Positions 25,570-33,995 of a stretch of DNA of 64,000 nt are shown piece after piece (position 1 is the first letter of the stretch; each line of letters begins with the position of its first letter). Under the pieces are notes generated by a model. It did not search any database. It saw only the letters and a list, made by a program, of their open reading frames with translations, and had not been told where the DNA came from. This DNA is from Stenotrophomonas sp. UBA7346 (GTDB lineage Bacteria > Pseudomonadota > Gammaproteobacteria > Xanthomonadales > Xanthomonadaceae), in assembly GCA_002471015.1 (NCBI GenBank), contig DKPB01000018.1, positions 1 through 64,000 of the forward strand, given 5' to 3'. The translations under genes were made by a program, and so were the position numbers.

Positions 25570-25991
25570 CAGCTTGCTCCCGCGTAGATCGCCCTGCCCT
25601 GGTGACGGGCATGGTGGTTGTCACCGGTATGCAGAACGCTATCAGCTTCCGCCATTGTCTGCAGTCTACCTATGGGCGTATCCAAGCCTGTTCCCTGTTC
25701 ATGACGCAATCGTCTGCCGTGCTGCCCGGCCTGCACTTCCGGTGACCAGCGGCATCCTGTCGTGAGGTTGGCGGCCGAGCTGTTATCGATTGGTCCAGAA
25801 CGCCCTCTTCCAGCTCACATGCCAACTACAAAGCAAAGTGCGAGCCGTGCGCCAAGCCGCTGGCGGCGCAACTCCCCGCAAGCAGTAGGGAAATACCTAC
25901 ATAACGTCAGGAAGAACCCGCATTGAGTAGGAACGAACCTGATAGGACTATCTCCAACTTCTGAAAGGCAACCATCTTGCTGGGGGGCTTT
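25570..25991. other. 422-bp gap with an inverted repeat GTAGG-N6-CCTAC
   Basis: No gene is recognised. GTAGG GAAATA CCTAC (25885-25900) is a LuxR/NarL-type inverted repeat about 90 bp before the next ORF, with a second partial copy (GTAGG then CCTGATAGG, about 25927-25947). Composition is visibly more AT-rich than the core genes. Confidence 0.4.
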
Positions 25992-26273
25992 ATGAACGAA
26001 GAGTCCCTATGGACTTGCTTCAACGATCTGGCACAGGAACTGATCCTCTGCTCGTTTTCCCTGCGCGAGGAGGAGCGCAAGGAGAAACTGCTGGCGCTGC
26101 ATATCACCGGGGCCAAGCTTGAGCAGCTGCTGTTGAACCGCCACGACGAGTACCAGGCGGTATGCCGCATGGAGGGCTTGATCTACCGTGCCAGCAGTGC
26201 GGTGAGTGCCGCCGCGCAGTGCGAGAACATCCGTGAAAAGAGCACACGGCAGTACAGCCATATCCAGTATTGA
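25992..26273 (+). CDS. Small hypothetical protein
   Basis: Start ATG 25992 behind GGGGGG; 93 residues, mostly helical and charged (LREEERKEKLLALHITGAKLEQLLL). No known family, signal peptide or membrane helix. The inverted repeat 25885-25900 upstream suggests dedicated regulation. It is the last gene of the accessory block. Confidence 0.55.
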   Translation: MNEESLWTCFNDLAQELILCSFSLREEERKEKLLALHITGAKLEQLLLNRHDEYQAVCRMEGLIYRASSAVSAAAQCENIREKSTRQYSHIQY

Positions 26274-26426
26274 GACGGTTGCCGCCAGTCTTTTACCTGG
26301 GCCAAAGGCAGAGGCAAAGTCCGAGCGATTCCCGCCTGCGCGGGCAGGACGAGCGTAGGGCCAGCGCCGGGCGCAAGACCCAAGAAGAGCCAAAGCCAAA
26401 GCAGCAATCCTCGCACCCAGCCACTC
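26274..26426. repeat. Short dispersed-repeat remnant between accessory block and dnaE2
   Basis: It holds a palindromic CCCGCCTGCGCGGGCAGG module (26330-26349) preceded by GCGATT, and low-complexity GGCAAAG/GCCAAAG runs on both sides. It likely lies within the dnaE2 3' untranslated region. Confidence 0.5.
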
Positions 26427-29400
26427 TCAATGAAAATCCCGGCTGCGGACATCCAGGCTGCCCAGCAGTGCGGTCAGGTCGTCCATGCGTTTGGCGATGA
26501 GGTGGCGCACGCCGTTTTCGGCTTCCAGCCTGCCCCGCACCTGCATCAGACGTGATTCCAGGAATACCTGCCGCTGGCGCTCGGCCAGCTGCCGCCAGAC
26601 CACCACATTGATCTGGCCAAACTCGTCCTCCAGGGTGATGAAGGTGACCCCACTGGCGGTCTGTGGCCGCTGGCGCCCGCGCACCAGGCCCGCCACCAGC
26701 ACATTGCCATGGCTGGACATCTGTTCCAGGTCGCGCGAGCTGCGGCAATGGCGTGCCTTGAGCTGCGGGCGCAAACGGGCAAGCGGATGGCGGGACAAGG
26801 TGGTACCCAGCAGTGCGTAATCCGCGGCCAGGTCCTCGCCCGCACTGGGCATGGGCAGGGCCACGCTGCACTCGGCTATCGCTGGCTGGTCATCGAACAA
26901 GGGGCGCGCGTCCTCGACCCCGGCAATGGCCCAGCGCGCACGATGACGATGCCCGGCCATGCCACGCAATGCGCCCGAGTCGGCCAACAAGGCGCGGGCG
27001 CGTGTATCCAACCCCGCGCGGCGGCACAGGTCGGCGATATCGGCAAAGGCCGTGCGCGCCCTCGCCTGCTCGATGCGCTGCGCGTCTTCGGCACTGAACC
27101 CCCGTACCAGGCAGAAGCCAAGGCGGATGGCCAGGCGTCCATCCTGTTCCGGTTCCAGCGAGCACTCCCAGCCGCTGTAGCGCACATCCAATGGCCGCGT
27201 CGCCACCCCATGCCGGCGCACGTCCTGCAACAACTGGTCAGGGCTGTAAAAGCCCATCGGCTGGCTGTTGAGCAGGGCGCAGGCGAATGCCGCCGGGTGA
27301 TGGCACTTCAACCAGCTGCTGGCATAGGCGATCAGCGCGAAGCTGGCGGCGTGGCTTTCGGGAAACCCATAGCTGCCGAACCCCTTGATCTGCTCGAAGA
27401 TGCGGTCGGCAAAACCCTGGTCATAGCCGTTATTCAACATGCCCGCGGTCAAACGCTCGCGATGATGTTCCAGGCCGCCGTGGCGCTTCCAGGCCGCCAT
27501 CGAGCGGCGTAGCGCATCGGCCTCGCTGGCACTGTACTCGGCGGCCACCATGGCGATCTGCATCACCTGCTCCTGGAACAGCGGCACGCCCAGCGTGCGC
27601 TTCAGTACCGCTTCCAGCGCTGCCGATGGATAGCTGATGGGTTCTTCCTTCCTGCGCCGGCGCAGGTAGGGATGCACCATGTCGCCCTGGATGGGCCCCG
27701 GGCGGACGATGGCGACCTCGATCACCAGATCGTAGAACGTGCGCGGTTGCAGCCTGGGCAGCATCGCCATCTGTGCGCGCGATTCGATCTGGAATACCCC
27801 CACCGTGTCGGCGCGGCTGATCATGGCATAGGTGTCCTTGTCCTCCTGCGGAATCGTTGCCAGCGTGTAGTGCAGGCCGCGGTGCCGCTGGATCAGGTCG
27901 AAGCAGCGACGTACCGCGGTGAGCATGCCCAGCGCCAGTACATCGACCTTCATCAGGCCCAGGTATTCCAGGTCATCCTTGTCCCACTGGATCACGGTGC
28001 GCGCGTCCATCGCCGCGTTTTCCACCGGCACCATGCTGTGCAATGCATGCTCGGAAATGACAAAGCCGCCCGGGTGCTGGGACAGGTAATGCGGGAAATC
28101 GATCAGCTCCCCGGCCAGCACCAGGATCCTGCGCAGCAAGGGGCTCTCCGGGTCGAAGCCGTGTTCGCGCAGGAGCACATCACCGGGAATGCTGTCCGAC
28201 CACTGGCCAATGCAACTGGTCAGCTGGGTGATGGCATCGCCTGGCATGCCCAGTACCCGCGCCACATCGCGGATCGCGCCGCGCCCGCCGTACTGGGTGG
28301 CCACCGCCGCCAGCGCCGCACGCTCGCGGCCATAGCGCGAGAACACGTACTGGATGACCTCCTCGCGCCGCTCGTGCTCGAAGTCCACGTCGATGTCCGG
28401 TGGCTCGTCGCGGTCCTCGGAAATGAAACGTTCGAACAACAGGTGGCTGTGCGAGGGGTCCAGCTCGGTGATGCCCAGCACGAAGCACACCACCGAGTTG
28501 GCCGCCGAGCCGCGCCCCTGGCAGAGAATGCCCAACTCGCGCGCATGCCTGACCAGGTCATGCACAGTGAGGAAATAGGAGGCGTATTGCTTCTTTGCAA
28601 TCAGCACCAGCTCCTTGTCGATCAGCGCCTGTGCCTGCGCCCGCGTGCCTTCGGGCCAGCGGCGGCGCGCGCCCTGCACGACCAGCTCGGCCAGCCAGCT
28701 CTGCGGTGTATGCCCGGCCGGCACCAGCTCGCTGGGGTACTGGTAGTTCACCGCCTGCTTCAGGTTGAAACCACTGCAGCGTGTGGCCACCTGCAGGGTT
28801 TCCTGCAACAGGTCGGGCGGATAGATCGCCTGCAATGCTGCCAGCGGGCGCAGGTGGCGCTCACCATTGGCAAACAGCAGATGCCCGGCTTCGGCCACGG
28901 TGACGCGGTGACGGATGGCCGTCATCACGTCCTGCAACGCCCGCCGGCCGCGGGCATGCATGTGTACATCACCGGCCGCCACCAGCGGCAACTGCAGGCT
29001 ATGGCCAAGTGCGCGCAACTGTTGCAGGCGCCCAGCGTCATCGGCGCCATGGTGCAGTTCCACGGCTATCCAGCAACGGTCTGGAAACCACCCGTGCATG
29101 CGTTGGCCCTGCGCCACTTCCGGTTGCGGCGGCGGCAGCCACAAGGCCAGCAGGCCGCTGCGGTCGACCTGCTCCAGGTCCTCAGCCAGTAACTGGTACT
29201 CGCCTTTCTCGGCGCGCCGGCGTGCCCGCGTGATCAGCCAGCACAGGCTCTGGTAACCGGCCGCGTCTTCCACCAGCAGCACCAGCCGCGGGCCATCGGC
29301 CAACTGCATCTCGCTGCCCACGATCAGCGGCAGGCCACATGCCTCCGACGCCCTCAAGGCACGCACGATGCCGGCCAGCGAGCACTCGTCGGTGATCGCC

Positions 29401-29507
29401 AGCGCCTTGTAGCCGTGATGCTGGGCACGGGCGAACAATTCGTCGGCAGTGGAGGCACCGCGCTGGAAGCTGAAGGCCGACAGGCAATGCAGTTCGGCAT
29501 AGCTCAT
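26427..29507 (-). CDS. dnaE2: Error-prone DNA polymerase DnaE2 (ImuC)
   Basis: From ATG 29507 (MSYAELHCLSAFSFQRGAS) the protein has 1026 residues, normal for DnaE2. It has a PHP domain at the N-terminus, the C-family palm with catalytic PDIDVDFEHERREEV (about 390) and RGSAANS, a helix-hairpin-helix region and an OB fold near the C-terminus (NVLVAGLVRGRQRP). It is a damage-tolerance polymerase acting with ImuA and ImuB. It overlaps imuB by 4 bp (ATGA). The open frame upstream of 29507 is antisense-free but lies inside imuB and is discounted. Confidence 0.96.
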   Translation of the reverse strand: MSYAELHCLSAFSFQRGASTADELFARAQHHGYKALAITDECSLAGIVRALRASEACGLPLIVGSEMQLADGPRLVLLVEDAAGYQSLCWLITRARRRAEKGEYQLLAEDLEQVDRSGLLALWLPPPQPEVAQGQRMHGWFPDRCWIAVELHHGADDAGRLQQLRALGHSLQLPLVAAGDVHMHARGRRALQDVMTAIRHRVTVAEAGHLLFANGERHLRPLAALQAIYPPDLLQETLQVATRCSGFNLKQAVNYQYPSELVPAGHTPQSWLAELVVQGARRRWPEGTRAQAQALIDKELVLIAKKQYASYFLTVHDLVRHARELGILCQGRGSAANSVVCFVLGITELDPSHSHLLFERFISEDRDEPPDIDVDFEHERREEVIQYVFSRYGRERAALAAVATQYGGRGAIRDVARVLGMPGDAITQLTSCIGQWSDSIPGDVLLREHGFDPESPLLRRILVLAGELIDFPHYLSQHPGGFVISEHALHSMVPVENAAMDARTVIQWDKDDLEYLGLMKVDVLALGMLTAVRRCFDLIQRHRGLHYTLATIPQEDKDTYAMISRADTVGVFQIESRAQMAMLPRLQPRTFYDLVIEVAIVRPGPIQGDMVHPYLRRRRKEEPISYPSAALEAVLKRTLGVPLFQEQVMQIAMVAAEYSASEADALRRSMAAWKRHGGLEHHRERLTAGMLNNGYDQGFADRIFEQIKGFGSYGFPESHAASFALIAYASSWLKCHHPAAFACALLNSQPMGFYSPDQLLQDVRRHGVATRPLDVRYSGWECSLEPEQDGRLAIRLGFCLVRGFSAEDAQRIEQARARTAFADIADLCRRAGLDTRARALLADSGALRGMAGHRHRARWAIAGVEDARPLFDDQPAIAECSVALPMPSAGEDLAADYALLGTTLSRHPLARLRPQLKARHCRSSRDLEQMSSHGNVLVAGLVRGRQRPQTASGVTFITLEDEFGQINVVVWRQLAERQRQVFLESRLMQVRGRLEAENGVRHLIAKRMDDLTALLGSLDVRSRDFH

Positions 29508-30913
29508 GCGAACCAGCCCTGCAGCATGAAGCTGCCATCGCCACCCACCTCGCGCCAGGCCCAGCCGTGCTGGCCGAAACGGCTGGCCACGCGGTAATAA
29601 TCGCGGCGCACATCGTCGCCGTCCCACCAGCCACTTTCGATCCGCTCCGGACCGGACAACAACGCTGGGCTTGCGCCAGGCCAAGGCTGCGGACGCCGCA
29701 ACAACCAGCCCGGGCGCGCGGCATTGGCCAGCTCGGGCCCGCCGCCAGCGCTGGTTTCAGGGCGCCATGCATACTCGGGACGATGATCGGCATGGCTGCG
29801 CAGCCCCTGCACCGCCTGCTCGCCCAGACGTGCGCGCAGGCGTTCACGCAACTGCTCCCAGGGCAGGTTCTGCTGCGGGCGGGTGTCAAACAGCTCGCGG
29901 TATTCGGGCACGAAGGCCGGCAACTGGTCCGCGCGCAGGCCGAACTGCCGTACCGGCGCGGGGATCTTCGCCTGCTCAAGGCGGCTGCGGGCAATCTCGA
30001 ACAGCAGCGCCGCATCGCGCTCGGCGGCGAGCAGGCCGATCTCGATACTGGTCTGCGGGTGGTCCTCGTGTTCCAGCAGCAAGGCAAATCGCTGCACGCT
30101 GCCATCGCGCCCGGCCAGGAAGGCGGCAAGATCGGATGTGAGCCGGCGCAGCGGGAACAGCAGCGCCTGCGAGGTTTCCACCTCATAGCCCAGCTCGATG
30201 CGCAACTCGAACACATCCGGCGGTTGGTAGGGCTGCAGCACGAACGGGCGCACGCCCAGCAGTGCATCCAGCTGCTGCAGCACGGCAGGTGCAAAGCGCC
30301 GGTTGATGCTGTCGCGGGGCAAGGCCTGCAATTGCTTGACGGTGCGGATACCCATGCCCGCGAACGCCGCCGTAGCTGCCCCAAAACCGGCACGGGCCAC
30401 CGGCAATTGTGCCAATGCCGCTGCCAGCCCGGTCTCGTCCACGGCCCACCCATCACGGGCATTGGCCAGGGCCCGCGCCGCCACCGGATTGGGGGCCAGC
30501 GCGATACGGTGGCGGAAACCCAACGCCTGCAGCTCCTGCCGTAGCCGGGCCTCGAAACGTGGCCACGGCCCGAACAGGGCCAGGCTGTGTTCGATCTCGA
30601 TGATCAGCGCCTGCGTGTACTGCAGGCTGACCTGTGAACTGAAGCGATAGGCCCAGGCCGCCAGCAACTGATGCCAGTGCGCTTGCGCATCGGCCTCGAA
30701 GGGATGCGTCTCAAATCCCGTCGCCAATGCCTGTGCGGTGACCAGCGATTGCCCCGCCTTCAGCCCCAGCGCGGCGGCGGCGGGATTGACCGCATGCAGC
30801 ACCCGCCGCTGGCTGGGCCCGCTGATCAGCACACGTGGCGATGCCGGCTCCGCGCAACCGCGCAGCACGCCGTCCATGGCCATATGTGGCAGCAGGATGC
30901 AGGCCCAGCGCAT
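29504..30913 (-). CDS. imuB: ImuB, Y-family polymerase-like protein of the mutagenesis cassette
   Basis: The 469-residue protein has a UmuC/DinB-like fold, but the N-terminal catalytic Asp/Glu pattern is degenerate (ILLPHMAMDGVLRG). This matches ImuB proteins, which are thought to be catalytically inactive and bridge DnaE2 and the beta clamp. Conserved segments are LHAVNPAAAALGLKAGQSL, GIRTVKQLQALPRDSINRRF and the ImuB-specific C-terminal GPERIESGWWDGDDVRRDYY. It lies 6 bp after imuA and overlaps dnaE2. Confidence 0.93.
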   Translation of the reverse strand: MRWACILLPHMAMDGVLRGCAEPASPRVLISGPSQRRVLHAVNPAAAALGLKAGQSLVTAQALATGFETHPFEADAQAHWHQLLAAWAYRFSSQVSLQYTQALIIEIEHSLALFGPWPRFEARLRQELQALGFRHRIALAPNPVAARALANARDGWAVDETGLAAALAQLPVARAGFGAATAAFAGMGIRTVKQLQALPRDSINRRFAPAVLQQLDALLGVRPFVLQPYQPPDVFELRIELGYEVETSQALLFPLRRLTSDLAAFLAGRDGSVQRFALLLEHEDHPQTSIEIGLLAAERDAALLFEIARSRLEQAKIPAPVRQFGLRADQLPAFVPEYRELFDTRPQQNLPWEQLRERLRARLGEQAVQGLRSHADHRPEYAWRPETSAGGGPELANAARPGWLLRRPQPWPGASPALLSGPERIESGWWDGDDVRRDYYRVASRFGQHGWAWREVGGDGSFMLQGWFA

Positions 30914-30919
30914 GGCCGT

Positions 30920-31540
30920 TCACTGCGCCCGTGCAAACGGCAAGGGGCGCGAAGGCGGCATGCCGCCCCGGCATTTCAATACCCGCAGCTGCGCCGGCTG
31001 TGCATCGATGGCGATACGCAGTGCCGCTGGCGAGGGGTTGCGCACCGCCTGCAGCGGCCGGCAGGCAAAGCCCAGGGTCTGCCCGGACTCGGCCGCAACC
31101 TGCAGCCGTCGCAAGGCCTTGTCCTCGGCCAGCTGCGGCCAGCACAGCACCGCCCCGCAACTGCCCGAGCGCAGGCACTGTTCGCTGGCCCACAAGGCGT
31201 CGCGCAACTCCGGCGCCTCCACCACCTGGATCTGGCGCAGGTCCACACCCGCTGCCTGCCAGGCCGGCGCATAAGGCAGATGCGGCGGCGCAACCAATAC
31301 CACCCGCTCACCGGCCTGGGTCAGCCGCGCCAGCGATGGCCACAACAGTCGCAGCTCGCCCACACCATCGGCCGGCAACAGGATTTCGCTCAATGCCGAT
31401 TCCGGCCAGCCACCGGTCGGCAGGACCTCGTCCAGCAGGGCATGGCCGGTCGACTGCCGGCTGGGTGGCAGGGGCGCAGGCTGCCCGCGCCAGATCCGGC
31501 GCTCGTGCAGCAGGCTGTCGATGGCAACAACCGCCCCCAT
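30920..31540 (-). CDS. imuA: ImuA, RecA-like protein of the mutagenesis cassette
   Basis: 206 residues with the ImuA N-terminus MGAVVAIDSLLHERRIWRGQP and GGWPESALSEILLPADGVGE, where a RecA-like Walker A would sit but the GxxxxGK[ST] motif is absent. It is predicted to help assemble ImuB and DnaE2 at lesions. Its ATG overlaps the lexA2 stop (TGATG), so the four genes form one translationally coupled operon. Confidence 0.9.
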   Translation of the reverse strand: MGAVVAIDSLLHERRIWRGQPAPLPPSRQSTGHALLDEVLPTGGWPESALSEILLPADGVGELRLLWPSLARLTQAGERVVLVAPPHLPYAPAWQAAGVDLRQIQVVEAPELRDALWASEQCLRSGSCGAVLCWPQLAEDKALRRLQVAAESGQTLGFACRPLQAVRNPSPAALRIAIDAQPAQLRVLKCRGGMPPSRPLPFARAQ

Positions 31541-32157
31541 CAGCCGCGCCGCACCAGGCCGCAGAACACGCCTTCGACCGCGAACTCCTGGTCGGCCTGC
31601 ACCACGATCGGGGCATAGCCCGGGTTGCGCGGCAACAGCCGCAGCTGCCCGCCCGCCAGTGACAGCCGCTTGATGGTGAGTTCCCCGTCCAGCCGCGCCA
31701 CCACAGTCTGTCCGTCGCGGGCATCACTGCGGCGGCGGACGCCTACCAGGTCACCGTCCAGGATGCCGTCCTCGATCATCGAGTCTCCCTGCACCCGCAG
31801 CAGGTAATCCGGCGCAACCGCGAACAGGCGCTCATCCAGCGCCAGGATGTCCTGCAGGCCGGCATCGGCCCCGATCGGGCTGCCAGCCGCAACCCGGCCC
31901 AGGATAGGCACCTGCAGCAGTTCGGCCGCCGCGGCCATGCCCACCGGGCGGATGCCCCGTGCCTGCCCGGGCGCGACCTCGATCAGGCCGGCCTCGGTCA
32001 GCGCCAGCACATGCTTGCGCGCCGCCCCGCGCGAGGCCAGCCCACAGGCCGAGGCGATCTCGGCCAACGACGGCGGCTGCCCGTGCCCGGCAACCCGGTC
32101 ACGGATGAAGGAAAGGATGGCGGCACGGCGGGGGCTGAGGGCGCTCATGGAGTACAT
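31540..32157 (-). CDS. lexA2: LexA-family SOS repressor (LexA2 type)
   Basis: The chosen start ATG 32157 (MYSMSALSPRR) has GGAG 5 nt before it; ATG 32148 is the alternative. The 205-residue protein has an N-terminal winged helix (about 8-70; QPPSLAEIASACGL), the Ala-Gly self-cleavage site in VAAGSPIG, the catalytic Ser in GDSMIEDGILDGD and the Lys in GELTIKRL. It should repress its own operon with imuA-imuB-dnaE2 via the palindrome overlapping its start. The operator differs from the Escherichia coli type, so this is the cassette-linked second LexA. Confidence 0.9.
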   Translation of the reverse strand: MYSMSALSPRRAAILSFIRDRVAGHGQPPSLAEIASACGLASRGAARKHVLALTEAGLIEVAPGQARGIRPVGMAAAAELLQVPILGRVAAGSPIGADAGLQDILALDERLFAVAPDYLLRVQGDSMIEDGILDGDLVGVRRRSDARDGQTVVARLDGELTIKRLSLAGGQLRLLPRNPGYAPIVVQADQEFAVEGVFCGLVRRG

Positions 32158-32168
32158 TTGTACTCCAT
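32147..32168 (-). promoter_or_regulatory. LexA2 operator overlapping lexA2 ribosome binding site and start
   Basis: A perfect inverted repeat ATGGAGTACA-TT-TGTACTCCAT whose core GTAC-N4-GTAC resembles the GTACN4GTGC motif known for Pseudomonas putida LexA2. The arm contains the GGAG of the lexA2 ribosome binding site and the ATG at 32157. Confidence 0.8.
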
Positions 32169-32250
32169 CTACACAAAGCCCGCCAGACGCTAAGCACCTG
32201 TATTCAGCTACACACCGGCCACACCGGCGCACTGCTATCTTGCCCGCGCT

Positions 32251-33249
32251 ATGACGCGCGCCGGCAAACGCCCTCCCCTCCCTTCCCTGCCGCAGGAACT
32301 GCGCAGCGTGCCGCTGCGCACGATCGCCCCGGTGGCGATGCTGGCGTTGCTGTTCTTCACCGTCTGGCTGCTGCTGGACGACCGCCTTGCCGCCGCTGCG
32401 CTCAGTGCGGCACTTACCGTGCTGGCATTGTTGGCCACCGTGCTGATCCATCGCCACCGCCCGCATCTGCAGACCGGTGGCGCGCTGCTGTGCCTGGCCA
32501 ACATCGGTGGCTGCCTGTTGGCCGCCTGGTTGTTCGGCCGCGATGCGCTGCCATGGACCTACCTGGCCTTGATGTCCAATTTCTTCATCGTGCGCAACGG
32601 CATTGCCACCCCGCTCAATCTGCTGCTGGCCGCCGGCCTGCTGCTGATGCCGTCGCTGCTGCTGGGGCCAGCGCGCTTGCAGGCGCTGGTGGTGATCACC
32701 CTGGTGTTCGGCTTTGGCTACCACTTTTCGCGCCGCCTGCAGGGCGACCGCACCCGCCTGGAACAACTGGCCACCCTGGACGCATTGACCGGCCTGCCCA
32801 ACCGGCGCGCACTGGAAAAGGCCTTGCAGCAACAGACCAACGGTCTGCGCGAAGCGCGTTTCCGGCAGGGGCTGGTGGTACTGGACATCGACCACTTCAA
32901 GGATGTCAACGACCGCTATGGACATGCCGCCGGAGATACCGCGCTGTCCGATCTGGCCGCCATCCTGCGCTTTGAACTGCGCGAGAACGACCAGGTATTC
33001 CGCTTTGGCGGCGAGGAGTTCGTGGTACTGGCCGATGTCGGCAGCCGCGAAGCCCTGGCCTGCTTCACCGAACGTCTGCGCAAAGCGGTTTACCAAGCCC
33101 TGCGAGGCCCTGGGGGGCGCATCACCATTTCCCTCGGTGCGGCCATGTACGCTGGCGAGGAGCGCTGGCAGGACTGGTTTGCCCGCGCCGATGCAGCCTT
33201 GTATGCCGCCAAGGGCCAGGGCAGAAACAGCGAGGTAGTGGCCGAGTAG
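32251..33249 (+). CDS. Membrane-bound diguanylate cyclase
   Basis: 332 residues: five or six membrane helices (about 25-160; TIAPVAMLALLFFTVWLLL, LTVLALLATVLI, LLLAAGLLLMPSLLL) and a C-terminal GGDEF domain with RFGGEEF. The inhibitory RxxD (REND) sits five residues before GGEEF, and the upstream LDALTGLPNRRAL and DIDHFKDVNDRYGH motifs are intact, so an active, product-inhibited cyclase is expected. It is divergent from lexA2 with 93 bp between starts. Confidence 0.92.
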   Translation: MTRAGKRPPLPSLPQELRSVPLRTIAPVAMLALLFFTVWLLLDDRLAAAALSAALTVLALLATVLIHRHRPHLQTGGALLCLANIGGCLLAAWLFGRDALPWTYLALMSNFFIVRNGIATPLNLLLAAGLLLMPSLLLGPARLQALVVITLVFGFGYHFSRRLQGDRTRLEQLATLDALTGLPNRRALEKALQQQTNGLREARFRQGLVVLDIDHFKDVNDRYGHAAGDTALSDLAAILRFELRENDQVFRFGGEEFVVLADVGSREALACFTERLRKAVYQALRGPGGRITISLGAAMYAGEERWQDWFARADAALYAAKGQGRNSEVVAE

Positions 33250-33267
33250 CGCTGGCTGTGGCTGCAG

Positions 33268-33350
33268 CGCTTCTTTGGCTTTGGCTTTGGCTTTGGCTAT
33301 TCCCTTCTCCCGCCTGCGGGAGAAGGTGGTGCGCAGCACCGGATGAGGGG
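33268..33350. repeat. TTTGGC hexamer run and CTTCTCCC-type palindrome
   Basis: About five TTTGGC units precede CCTTCTCCCGC / GCGGGAGAAGG, followed by GTGGTGCGCAGCACCGGATGAGGGG. This lies directly ahead of the 101-bp tandem array. Confidence 0.8.
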
Positions 33351-33358
33351 GGCTTTTC

Positions 33359-33942
33359 CGCTTGATCGCGAAGAGCCCCCTCACCTGCCCTTCGGGCATC
33401 CTCTCCCGCCCGCGGGAGAGGTGACTGCAACAGCAGAACGCCGGATCAGTGGGGCTCCCCGCTTGATCGCGAAGAGCCCCCTCACCTGCCCTTCGGGCAT
33501 CCTCTCCCGCCCGCGGGAGAGGTGACTGCAACAGCAGAACGCCGGATCAGTGGGGCTCCCCGCTTAATCGCGAAGAGCCCCCTCACCTGCCCTGCGGGCT
33601 TCCTCTCCCGCCAGCGGGAGAGGCGACTGCAACAGCAGAACGCCGGATCAGCGGGGCTCCCCGCTTGATCGCGAAGAGCGCCCTCACCTGCCCTGCGGGC
33701 AGCCTCTCCCGCCCACGGGAGAGGCGACTGCAACAGCAGAACGCCGGATCAGCGGGGCTCCCCGCTTGATCGCGAAGAGCACCCTCACCTGCCCTGCGGG
33801 CATCCTCTCCCGCCCGCGGGAGAGGTGACTGCAACAGCAGAACGCCGGATCAGTGGGGCTCCCCGCTTGATCGCGAAGAGCGCCCTCACCTGCCCTTCGA
33901 GCATCCTCTCCCGCCAACGGGAGAGGCGACTGCAACAGCAAA
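33359..33942. repeat. Six-copy tandem array with a 101-bp period
   Basis: The landmark GG(T/C)GACTGCAACAGCA recurs at 33420, 33521, 33622, 33723, 33824 and 33925, exactly 101 bp apart. Each unit contains CGCTTGATCGCGAAGAG, CCCTCACCTGCCC and a CTCTCCCGCnnGCGGGAGAG hairpin. Copies differ at scattered positions (loop CC, CA, AA). Because 101 is not a multiple of three, the apparent ORFs across it are artefacts. Confidence 0.95.
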
Positions 33943-33968
33943 AAGAAAGGCCGCTTGCGCGGCCTTTC
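33939..33968 (-). terminator. Terminator of the OmpA-like lipoprotein gene
   Basis: GAAAGGCCGC and GCGGCCTTTC form a 10-bp stem around TTGC; on the minus strand it is followed by TTTTT. Confidence 0.88.
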
Positions 33969-33995
33969 CTGTACATCAGCAGATGACAGCTACGA

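Noticed and set aside
22801..26426. Second attachment site (direct repeat of the ssrA 3' end) closing an island
   Set aside because: No repeat of the GGTTCAATTCCGCCCACC stretch was seen downstream by eye, so island borders cannot be set.
33359..33942. CRISPR array
   Set aside because: Repeat period is 101 bp with no short repeat/unique spacer alternation and no cas genes nearby.
33122..33976. Series of 83-85-codon minus-strand ORFs starting MQSPLPRAGED
   Set aside because: They are successive frames of the 101-bp tandem repeat, shifted because 101 is not divisible by three; no ribosome binding sites.
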